A stretch of 8,976 nt of DNA from an uncultured Solobacterium sp. (lineage in GTDB: Bacteria; Bacillota_I; Bacilli_A; Erysipelotrichales; Erysipelotrichaceae). Shown here in pieces: positions 1 to 5,826 of the stretch; position 1 is the stretch's first letter; each line of letters starts with the position of its first letter. Under the pieces are notes generated by a model. It was not told the origin of the DNA, did not search any database, and was given only the letters and a program-made list of their open reading frames with translations. Position numbers and translations under genes: made by a program. The stretch spans positions 1 to 8,976 of the forward strand of contig CAJJTI010000075.1 in NCBI GenBank assembly GCA_905194705.1, read 5' to 3'.

Positions 1-206
1 TTGGAGGTTTAATGTATCCAGTAGAATTTTTAGGTATGGAGATAGAACTATGCGAACAGGGTTTTGCAATGTTAGCACTTATTCCTATATGGCTATATAA
101 AGGTAGACAAGGATATCACAGCAAACCATTTCAATATATTTGCTATGCATTTTATCCATTGCATATGCTAATACTTTTTTTAATATTAAATTTTATCAAT
201 CGTTAA
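1..206 (+). CDS. TraX-family membrane protein, C-terminal fragment (5' end outside window)
   Basis: The reading frame is open from the window edge (first full codon at 3) to TAA at 204-206, so only the last 67 or so residues are visible. The ATG at 12 is probably internal, because the frame continues upstream of it. Two hydrophobic stretches are seen: one around QGFAMLALIPIWLY, and a C-terminal one beginning YAFYPLHMLILFLI. The short Lys/Arg-containing linker followed by 'YxFYPxHxLIL' is what I remember of the end of TraX proteins, a polytopic membrane family named after the F-pilin N-acetylation protein and common in gut Firmicutes, where its substrate is unknown. The next gene starts 22 bp downstream with no terminator between, so the two may be co-transcribed. 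The family call rests on this short tail only; another acyltransferase-like membrane protein is the alternative. Confidence 0.6.
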   Translation, partial: GGLMYPVEFLGMEIELCEQGFAMLALIPIWLYKGRQGYHSKPFQYICYAFYPLHMLILFLILNFINR

Positions 207-228
207 GTATATATTTTGAGGAAATAAA

Positions 229-1230
229 ATGGCTTTAAAAATAGTTCGTAATGACATTACAAAAATGAATACAGAAGCTGTTGTAAATACTGCTAATCAA
301 TATCCGCTTGTTGGTAGAGGATGTGATGAAGCAATTTATAATGCTGCTGGTTTTGATGATTTATTAAACTATCGCAAAGAATATATTGGTGAAGTAGAAG
401 AAGGTAATGCTTTTATTACTCCTGGATTTGCATTAGAAGCTAAATATATTATCCATGCGGTCAGTCCATTATTTATTGATGGAAATCACCATGAAGAAAC
501 AAAATTAAGAGCTTGTTATCAAAACAGTTTGAAGATTGCTTTAGAAAATCATATTCATTCCATAGCTTTTCCTTTAATTGCGACTGGTTCTTTTTTATAT
601 CCAAAAGAAGAAGGTTTACGTATTGCGGTTGATGAAATTAATGCTTTCTTAATTCATCATCCAATGGATGTATATCTAGTTGTATATGATTCTAAAGCAA
701 TAGATCTTGCGATTAATCTTAATGAAGAATTAGAAGAAATAGAAGATATAACAAATTATCGTGAGGCTAAATGTCTAATACCAGATGATTTGATTGAAGA
801 AGGTTTTGAAAGTGTACTCTCAAAATGTTCATCTAAAAAAGAGTTTTCGGAGAGTGATGAGTCAAAGCTGGAAGAAAGAATTAAACATATATCAGATACT
901 TTCTCTGAATATTTAATGTATATCATCAAAGAAAAAGGGTTGGTTAACAGTGATGTATATAAGAAAGCTATTGTAGATAAAAAAGTATTTTCCAAGATTA
1001 AAAATAATATCAATTATCATCCACAAAAGTCTACGGTATTACAGTTGTGTATCGGTTTAGAGCTCAATCTTGATGAAACAGAAGATTTACTTGCTAGAGC
1101 TGGGTATGCTCTATCTCCAAGTGATAAAACAGATATTATCTTTTCTTATTTTATAGAAAATGAAATATATGACATGATTGAAATTGATATACAGTTAGAA
1201 GAACATGGATTACCATGTATTATCAGTTAA
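229..1230 (+). CDS. Macro-domain (ADP-ribose-binding) protein with C-terminal HTH-like module
   Basis: This is a predicted cytoplasmic protein of 333 residues. Residues 1-165 form a macro domain, a fold that binds ADP-ribose and in some members hydrolyses ADP-ribosyl or O-acetyl-ADP-ribose esters. Visible hallmarks are NDIT (8-11), NTAN (20-23, matching the usual NAAN), the first loop GRGCDEAIYNAAG (29-41, keeping Asp33), HAVSP (76-80) and the second loop ATGSFLYP (118-125). The second loop lacks the second glycine of the usual TGxYGYP, so hydrolase activity is uncertain. Residues 166-215 are an acidic linker. Residues 216-333 are helical and resemble an XRE-like helix-turn-helix: VYKKAIVDKKVFSKIKNN (243-260) reads as the HTH, followed by LNLDETEDLLARAGYAL (279-295). 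I recall this tail on other Firmicute macro proteins. GAGGAA at 218-223 supports the ATG at 229. An intrinsic terminator follows directly, and the next gene is a vWA protein. The physiological substrate is unknown. Confidence 0.85.
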   Translation: MALKIVRNDITKMNTEAVVNTANQYPLVGRGCDEAIYNAAGFDDLLNYRKEYIGEVEEGNAFITPGFALEAKYIIHAVSPLFIDGNHHEETKLRACYQNSLKIALENHIHSIAFPLIATGSFLYPKEEGLRIAVDEINAFLIHHPMDVYLVVYDSKAIDLAINLNEELEEIEDITNYREAKCLIPDDLIEEGFESVLSKCSSKKEFSESDESKLEERIKHISDTFSEYLMYIIKEKGLVNSDVYKKAIVDKKVFSKIKNNINYHPQKSTVLQLCIGLELNLDETEDLLARAGYALSPSDKTDIIFSYFIENEIYDMIEIDIQLEEHGLPCIIS

Positions 1231-1257
1231 GGGGTCGCTTCTGAAACGACCTTTTTT
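1231..1257 (+). terminator. Intrinsic terminator after the macro-domain gene
   Basis: GGTCG (1233-1237) pairs with CGACC (1247-1251). A further TT/AA pairing is possible inside after one mismatch, and the outer GG can wobble-pair with T. Six T residues follow at 1252-1257. It begins immediately after the stop codon of the macro gene. Confidence 0.8.
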
Positions 1258-1259
1258 AA

Positions 1260-1288
1260 TTGATCATTTAATACACTATTCTTGTAAT
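1260..1288 (+). promoter_or_regulatory. Candidate sigma-A-type promoter for the vWA gene
   Basis: TTGATC (1260-1265) is followed by a 17-bp spacer and TGTAAT (1283-1288). This matches four of six consensus bases at -35 and five of six at -10. It sits between a terminator and the ribosome binding site, where a promoter is expected. Support is from pattern only, and AT-rich DNA gives many such matches. Confidence 0.4.
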
Positions 1289-1315
1289 CACATAAGGTGA
1301 GAAGGAGAAAAGGGT

Positions 1316-1978
1316 ATGAATAAAAATTTAACAGAAGTTGTATTTATTTTGGATCGCAGTGGATCAATGAGTGGTTTAGAACAAGACACAATAGGAGGAT
1401 TTAATTCTTTAATTAAGAAACAAAAGAAAGAAGAAGGCGAAGTACTTGTTTCTACCGTCTTATTTGATGATGTCAGTGAAGTTATCTATAATCGTGTACC
1501 AATTCAAAAGGTAGAACCAATGACTGATAGAACATATTATGTTAGAGGGTGTACAGCTTTATTAGATGCAGTAGGAGGAGCGATACATCATATCGCCAAT
1601 GTTCATAAATACGCGAAAGAAGAAGATGTACCTGTTAAAACATTATTTGTTATTGCAACCGATGGATATGAAAATGCAAGTCGCAAATATACATATCGCA
1701 AAGTAAAGAAGATGATTGAAATGGAAAAAAATAAATATAACTGGGAGTTTATTTTTTTAGGAGCTAATATTGATTCTTTTGCGATTGGTGATCGTATGGG
1801 AATAGATTCTGATATGACATTCAACTCCATTAATGATAGTGAAGGTGTTAGGCATCAATATAATGCAGTATCTGATTCAATATCATGTGTTCGTAAAGCA
1901 GAAAATATGTCAGTTATAAAAGAAGCAATTTTAGAGTGCATGGATGAAGTGACAAAGGACTATAAAAAAAGAAAGTAA
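1316..1978 (+). CDS. Single-domain vWA (von Willebrand factor A) protein with intact MIDAS
   Basis: This is a 220-residue protein made of essentially one vWA domain, with no signal peptide or membrane segment, so it is predicted to be cytoplasmic. The metal-ion-dependent adhesion site is complete: DRSGSMS (13-19, supplying the DxSxS set Asp13, Ser15, Ser17), Thr80 in RGCTALLDA, and Asp116 in ATDGYEN. The chain after the domain is short, basic and ends in Lys/Arg. Such stand-alone vWA proteins usually act as metal-dependent protein-binding partners. TerY-type proteins of tellurite/stress modules are the nearest comparison I can name, but no other ter gene is visible here. AAGGAGA at 1302-1308 lies seven bases before ATG 1316. 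The preceding gene encodes a macro-domain protein, so a joint role in ADP-ribose-related or stress signalling is possible but unproven. No terminator is evident after it; a phosphate-type operator starts a few bases past the stop. Confidence 0.85.
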   Translation: MNKNLTEVVFILDRSGSMSGLEQDTIGGFNSLIKKQKKEEGEVLVSTVLFDDVSEVIYNRVPIQKVEPMTDRTYYVRGCTALLDAVGGAIHHIANVHKYAKEEDVPVKTLFVIATDGYENASRKYTYRKVKKMIEMEKNKYNWEFIFLGANIDSFAIGDRMGIDSDMTFNSINDSEGVRHQYNAVSDSISCVRKAENMSVIKEAILECMDEVTKDYKKRK

Positions 1979-1982
1979 AAGA

Positions 1983-2030
1983 CTTTACATAATCTTTACA
2001 TATTATTAACCGTATGTTGGTAGATAGAAT
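1983..2030 (+). promoter_or_regulatory. Pho-box-like operator (three 11-bp direct repeats) and promoter
   Basis: TTTACA (1984-1989), TTTACA (1995-2000) and TTAACC (2006-2011) recur at exactly 11-bp intervals. The first two extend to CTTTACAT. PhoP-type response regulators of Gram-positive bacteria bind direct repeats of TTAACA/TTTACA type with about 5-bp spacers, and E. coli PhoB boxes share the 11-bp period. TAGAAT (2025-2030) is a good -10, while no consensus -35 is present; the third repeat occupies that place, as in promoters that need an activator. The next gene is a phosphate transporter, which makes the assignment coherent. The regulator itself is not in the window. Confidence 0.75.
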
Positions 2031-2077
2031 ATTTATTTAACAATACTATTACCTTGCATAGTAAATGTGAGGGTATT

Positions 2078-3799
2078 ATGAACGAATATGTAAAGATTTT
2101 ATTTGGACTAGTTGGTGGCTTAGCTTTATTCCTTTATGGAATGAATAGTATGAGTGATGCTTTACAGAAGGCTGCAGGTGAGAAAATGAAGAAGATTTTA
2201 AGTTTTCTTACAAAAAATGCTGTTATGGGTGCTTTAGCTGGTGCTTTAGTTACAGCTGTTTTACAAAGCAGTTCTGCAACAACAGTCATGGTCATAGGTT
2301 TTGTCAGTGCTGGATTAATGAATCTACCACAAGCTATTTCTGTTATTTTTGGAGCAAATATCGGAACAACAATGACAGCACAATTGTTAGCATTTAAAAT
2401 CAGTGATTATATTTATCCAATTATCTTTATTGGTTTTATGATGAATTTTATCGGTAAAAAAGAAAATATCAAAAATATTGGTATGGTAATATTCTCTTTT
2501 GGTCTTTTGTTCGAAGGTATTGAGATTATGGGAGCGGTAATGAAACCACTAGCTTCTAGTCCGGTTTTTGTTGAATTGATGGCAAAAGTCACGAATATCC
2601 CTGTTTTAGGTGTACTAGTTGGCATGATTATGACAGTTGTAGTACAAAGTAGTTCAGCTACGATTGCTGTATTACAAAACTTCGCTACGCAGGCTGGTCC
2701 TGATGGGGTACATAGTGTTATTGGTTTAGCTGGTGCAATACCTATTTTACTTGGTGATAATATTGGTACAACAATTACTGCAATATTAGCTTCTATCGGT
2801 CAATCGAAAAATGCAAAAAGAACCGCTGTAGCTCATAGTGTATTTAATATTACTGGCAGTATTGTATTTTTGTTCTTTATTCCAGTACTTGTTAATTTTG
2901 TACAGTTTATCTCACCAAAAGGACCGGAAATTGATGTTATTTCTAGACAAATTGCAAATGCCCATACAACATTTAACGTGGTTTGTACTTTAGTGTGGTT
3001 ATCTTTAATACCGCTTATGGTTAAAATCGTTTCTTTCTTAGTGGGTGGTAAAGATGTTAATGAATTTAAAGAATCTCAACCACAATTTATTGATGATAAT
3101 TTACTATCACAACCAATCGTATCAATATGTATGTCTTCTAAAGAAATTTCTCGTTTAGCAGATAACGCAAAAGAGTTGCTTGTTAGTTTAAGAGAATATG
3201 TTGTTAATCCTGATGATAAGAAGGTTAAAGCAGTGTTCTTTGAAAAATACGAAGGTGTAAAAAAGTTACAGGATAAAATAGATATTTATAATACAAAGAT
3301 GCTTGCAAGTGGAAATTTAACAGAATACCAGGCAGAGCAGGTAGCTGGTTTACTGTATGTAGCTAACAGTATTGATCGTATTAGTGATAGAAGTAAAGAT
3401 ATTTATGATATTTGTTTACATATTTTAGAAGATAAGAAAGAATTATCAAAAGAGGCGAGAAAAGGTCTGGATGAATGTTTTGAAATTGTTTTAAATACAT
3501 ATAACGATGCAATTGAATCAATCAAAAACGGAAATAATGATTTAGCTTTAAAAGTTACGCTAGATAAAAAGAACATTCGTAAAATTCAGAAACAATTAAA
3601 TAAAGCTCACTTAAAACGCGTTGAAAACAATAAATGTTCTGCAGATATGACAGCCGATTTCTCCAGTATTTTATTCCAGATAGATCGTATTGCGGATAAT
3701 TGTGTATTTATCGCTGAAGAAGCGTTAGATGGTATTTCATTATCTAAATATGATACGGTTGAAACTCACGAAATGGTCCAAAATATTGTAAATGCATAA
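2078..3799 (+). CDS. Na+/phosphate cotransporter family protein with PhoU-like C-terminal domain
   Basis: This predicted 573-residue membrane protein moves inorganic phosphate coupled to Na+. The N-terminal half (about 5-325) carries two inverted-repeat Na/Pi cotransporter units. Each has the family's QSSSAT motif (63-68 and 190-195) followed by G(A/D)NIGTT (92-98 and 226-232), among several hydrophobic segments. The soluble helical C-terminal half (about 345-560) resembles PhoU, with repeated pairs such as ISRLADNAKEL and IDRISDRSKDI. This two-part layout is typical of bacterial NptA/YjbB-like proteins. I chose ATG 2078, giving MNEYVKILFG, because GTGAGGG (2067-2073) precedes it and the chain then begins like relatives; an in-frame TTG at 2054 would add eight residues but has no clear ribosome binding site. 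The upstream Pho-box-like repeats suggest induction by phosphate starvation and so uptake, although YjbB-like relatives can export. No terminator is obvious after the stop. Confidence 0.9.
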   Translation: MNEYVKILFGLVGGLALFLYGMNSMSDALQKAAGEKMKKILSFLTKNAVMGALAGALVTAVLQSSSATTVMVIGFVSAGLMNLPQAISVIFGANIGTTMTAQLLAFKISDYIYPIIFIGFMMNFIGKKENIKNIGMVIFSFGLLFEGIEIMGAVMKPLASSPVFVELMAKVTNIPVLGVLVGMIMTVVVQSSSATIAVLQNFATQAGPDGVHSVIGLAGAIPILLGDNIGTTITAILASIGQSKNAKRTAVAHSVFNITGSIVFLFFIPVLVNFVQFISPKGPEIDVISRQIANAHTTFNVVCTLVWLSLIPLMVKIVSFLVGGKDVNEFKESQPQFIDDNLLSQPIVSICMSSKEISRLADNAKELLVSLREYVVNPDDKKVKAVFFEKYEGVKKLQDKIDIYNTKMLASGNLTEYQAEQVAGLLYVANSIDRISDRSKDIYDICLHILEDKKELSKEARKGLDECFEIVLNTYNDAIESIKNGNNDLALKVTLDKKNIRKIQKQLNKAHLKRVENNKCSADMTADFSSILFQIDRIADNCVFIAEEALDGISLSKYDTVETHEMVQNIVNA

Positions 3800-3820
3800 A
3801 AAAGACAACTAAATTTTTTC

Positions 3821-3848
3821 TTCACAAATAGTTTGATGTGTGTATAAT
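3821..3848 (+). promoter_or_regulatory. Sigma-A-type promoter of the ribU leader
   Basis: TTCACA (3821-3826), a 16-bp spacer and a perfect TATAAT (3843-3848) are seen. The expected transcription start, near 3854-3856, falls on the first bases of the riboswitch P1 stem, which supports the assignment. Confidence 0.75.
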
Positions 3849-3853
3849 ATAAG

Positions 3854-3977
3854 AGATAAATCTCAGGGCAAGGTGAAATTCCTTACCGGCGGTAAACCCC
3901 GCGGCCCGCTTATGCGGAATGAACTAGTGAAATTCTAGTGGCGACAGTAAAGTCTGGATGAAAGAGTTTGTTTATCT
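3854..3977 (+). ncRNA. FMN riboswitch (RFN element) aptamer
   Basis: This is a cis-acting RNA that senses flavin mononucleotide and controls riboflavin genes. The closing stem P1 pairs AGATAAA (3854-3860) with TTTATCT (3971-3977). The conserved core is visible in order: CAGGGCAAGGTGAAATTCC starting at 3864, then ACCGGCGGTAAA (3885-3896), a variable hairpin CCGC-TTAT-GCGG (3906-3917), and GACAGTAAAGTCTGGATGAAAGA from 3943. Two hairpins carry the same TGAAATT loop, AAGG/CCTT (3870-3884) and ACTAG/CTAGT (3923-3939), which is the hallmark pseudo-symmetry of this riboswitch. A terminator follows before ribU, so FMN binding is expected to stop transcription. Confidence 0.97.
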
Positions 3978-3995
3978 TTTATATTTTTAGTACCC

Positions 3996-4025
3996 GAGGT
4001 TTTTATCATTAGAAGCCTCTTTTTT
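3996..4025 (+). terminator. Riboswitch expression-platform terminator
   Basis: GAGG (3996-3999) pairs with CCTC (4016-4019). The stem extends inward through T/A and G-T pairs (4000-4004 with 4011-4015), leaving a loop at 4005-4010. Six T residues follow at 4020-4025. Its place between the FMN aptamer and the ribU start indicates ligand-controlled termination. Confidence 0.8.
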
Positions 4026-4049
4026 GTTGAGGCAAGAGGAGATAAAAAC

Positions 4050-4661
4050 ATGTCAAACAAAAACGAAACAAAAACAAGATTTTCTACTAAGGAAATCGCC
4101 AAAATTGCCATCTTAGGAGCAATTGCATTTATCCTAATGGCATTCGACTTCCCACTTCCAGTTGCACCATCTTTCTACAAGTTAGACTTCAGTGAAGTTG
4201 CAGTACTAGTTGGTGGATTTGCTATGGGACCTTTAGCAGGTGTATGTATTGAAGCTCTAAAAATTGTACTTAATACATTATTTACTGGTACTAGCACAAT
4301 GTATGTAGGTGAAGTTGCTAACTTCATTATCGGTTGCTCATTTGTAGTTCCTGCTTGCGTAATTTACAAAAAGAACAAATCTAAAAAATCAGCTGTTACA
4401 GGTTTAGTAGTTGGTACATTAGTAATGATTGTTGTAGGCGTATTTGCTAACTTTTGTATCTTATTACCAGCATACAGTTATTTCTATCATTTACCACTAG
4501 AAACAATCGTTTCTATGGGACAGGCTATTTTCCCAATTGTTAAATCAACATTCACATTTGCTTTAGTATGTGTATCTCTATTTAACTTAATTAAAGGTAT
4601 TGTAGTAAGTGTTATTACAGTTCTTTTATACAAACATATTTCACCAATTTTATACCGTTAA
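4050..4661 (+). CDS. ribU: Riboflavin transporter RibU (ECF substrate-binding S component)
   Basis: RibU is the membrane-embedded S component that binds riboflavin and works with a shared energy-coupling module (EcfT and two ATPases) to import it. The 203-residue length fits the family. After a basic N-terminus the protein is almost entirely hydrophobic, with about six membrane segments. Family signatures seen are YKLDFSEVAVLVGGFAMGP (43-61), IEALKIVLNTLF (68-79), STMYVGEVANFI (82-93) and FNLIKG near 178-183. ATG 4050 is chosen because AGGAG (4037-4041) lies eight bases upstream. The FMN riboswitch and terminator in the leader show feedback control by the end product and strongly confirm the substrate. 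The coupling module genes are not in this window. A strong terminator follows, so the gene forms its own transcription unit. Confidence 0.96.
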   Translation: MSNKNETKTRFSTKEIAKIAILGAIAFILMAFDFPLPVAPSFYKLDFSEVAVLVGGFAMGPLAGVCIEALKIVLNTLFTGTSTMYVGEVANFIIGCSFVVPACVIYKKNKSKKSAVTGLVVGTLVMIVVGVFANFCILLPAYSYFYHLPLETIVSMGQAIFPIVKSTFTFALVCVSLFNLIKGIVVSVITVLLYKHISPILYR

Positions 4662-4683
4662 TTGATAGATTTAAGTTTATGAC

Positions 4684-4728
4684 AAACAGCCAATACATTG
4701 TGATTGTTGCAATTGTTGGCTGTTTTAT
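4684..4728 (+). terminator. Strong intrinsic terminator after ribU
   Basis: AAACAGCCAA (4684-4693) pairs perfectly with TTGGCTGTTT (4716-4725). An inner ATTG/CAAT stem (4697-4700 with 4710-4713) lengthens the hairpin. The run TTTTATT (4723-4729) overlaps the end of the stem. The promoter of the next operon begins only a few bases downstream. Confidence 0.85.
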
Positions 4729-4730
4729 TA

Positions 4731-4739
4731 TGGTATAAT
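4731..4739 (+). promoter_or_regulatory. Extended -10 promoter of the cmk-der-gpsA operon
   Basis: TGGTATAAT (4731-4739) is a perfect TATAAT with the upstream TGn of an extended -10. The nearest -35-like matches are poorly spaced: TTGTTG at 4713-4718 gives a 15-bp spacer and lies within the ribU terminator stem. The promoter probably depends mainly on the extended -10. The transcript would begin near 4746 and leave a leader of about 20 bases. Confidence 0.65.
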
Positions 4740-4767
4740 AATCAAGGCATAACGGAGATTTTTTAAT

Positions 4768-5826
4768 ATGACAAAATATTCAAGAGTATCTAAATATGAA
4801 GATTTACGTAATAAATTACAAAATGATACAGATACAAAAATAGAAAGCAAAGATTTATCAAGATATAAAAAGAAATTAAATGAAATTAATTCAAGTAATT
4901 TCGAAGCTCCAAAAGAAACATACAGTGAAGAAAGCTATGATCCAATTCATGCTAGACGTAGACAATATCTTGATAATACAAATGAAATAAATACACCAGT
5001 GCAGCCTGAAGTAATTAAGAAAGATGAGCAAGAGAAAACTAGTACAAATAATCTTGATTACAATAATGCAAATTTCTCTTCATTTAATAACGATTATCTA
5101 AATGATTATATTCGAGAAGTTAAAGAATATAACAAAGAGCAGGGAAATGCCTTCAGTACAAATACAAATTTGAATGTATTACATTCAATTAAAAAGGATG
5201 AACCTCAACAAGTTCCTAGCAAACCATATGTTGATGAAAAACCATATGATTTAAATCCATTCTATGCAAATAGAAATGAGAATACTACTTCTATTCCAAA
5301 AATGGATAAGACAGCTACTACATCCATTCCAAAAGAACATACAACATCAATTCCAGTGATGAATAATCCTGTATTTGATTTATCAAATGATGATGACTAT
5401 GAAACATCAGATGTTCCTCAATTTAAATCATCAGCACGTACTTTTGAAGAATTTATGGATGATGATAACTTGGATACTTCTACGATATCTATGACAAAGG
5501 AAGATATCGCTGCTGAAGTGCAAAGTTTGATTCGCGGTCAAGAAGTAAGTAATAGTGCAAATAAGAAAAATGCTAAGAAAGATCATAGCGATACATTTGA
5601 TTATCACTTTGAAGCAGAAAGAAATGCTCGTCAACAGTTGTTAAATGAGACAACTCAAATGAGAGCACAGCTTGATAATTATGAAGATAACCTTTCCGAA
5701 GTATCAAGCAAGATGCAACACACTGATAAGATGATCAGCAATGTTCTTATTGTATTAATTATTGTGTTAATTGTTGTATTACTTGTAGTGATTTATTGGA
5801 TTTTAGGTGCAAATGGTATTTTATGA
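4768..5826 (+). CDS. Unrecognised acidic, Asn-rich tail-anchored membrane protein
   Basis: I do not recognise a family for this 352-residue protein. The N-terminus (1-45) is charged and probably helical, with the motif YSRVSKYEDLRNKLQND. Residues 46-280 look disordered and low-complexity, rich in Asn, Asp, Ser, Thr and Lys, and include three copies of TTSIP (173-177, 184-188, 192-196). Residues 281-320 look like a coiled coil. Residues 323-346 form one strongly hydrophobic segment (MISNVLIVLIIVLIVVLLVV), followed by only about six residues, so most of the chain should face the cytoplasm. GGAG (4754-4757) lies ten bases before ATG 4768. The stop overlaps the cmk start, so the gene is translated in the same operon. 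The layout recalls membrane-tethered division or envelope scaffolds, but that is only an analogy. There is no signal peptide and no catalytic motif. Confidence 0.8.
   Translation: MTKYSRVSKYEDLRNKLQNDTDTKIESKDLSRYKKKLNEINSSNFEAPKETYSEESYDPIHARRRQYLDNTNEINTPVQPEVIKKDEQEKTSTNNLDYNNANFSSFNNDYLNDYIREVKEYNKEQGNAFSTNTNLNVLHSIKKDEPQQVPSKPYVDEKPYDLNPFYANRNENTTSIPKMDKTATTSIPKEHTTSIPVMNNPVFDLSNDDDYETSDVPQFKSSARTFEEFMDDDNLDTSTISMTKEDIAAEVQSLIRGQEVSNSANKKNAKKDHSDTFDYHFEAERNARQQLLNETTQMRAQLDNYEDNLSEVSSKMQHTDKMISNVLIVLIIVLIVVLLVVIYWILGANGIL

Noticed and set aside
159..186. Promoter-like TTGCAT / TAATAT pair before the macro gene
   Set aside because: Both hexamers match the consensus poorly and the region is very AT-rich. 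Read-through from the TraX gene is equally likely.
756..1013. Minus-strand ORF of 85 codons inside the macro gene
   Set aside because: It lies wholly antisense to a well-supported gene and shows no recognisable family. The composition fits a reversed AT-rich coding strand. The same holds for minus-strand ORFs at 1603-1830, 2413-2625, 5431-5634 and 8553-8756.
2054..2077. TTG start adding eight residues to the Na/Pi cotransporter
   Set aside because: No ribosome binding site precedes it, whereas the ATG at 2078 has GTGAGGG upstream and gives the usual N-terminus.
5284..5355. Repeat that might suggest a CRISPR or tandem DNA array
   Set aside because: The repeat is at protein level, short and irregularly spaced, and lies in frame within a coding region.
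5796..5822. TTG start for cmk nine codons upstream
   Set aside because: It would add residues unlike the family inside the end of the preceding gene. ATG 5823 or 5826 gives the normal Cmk N-terminus.
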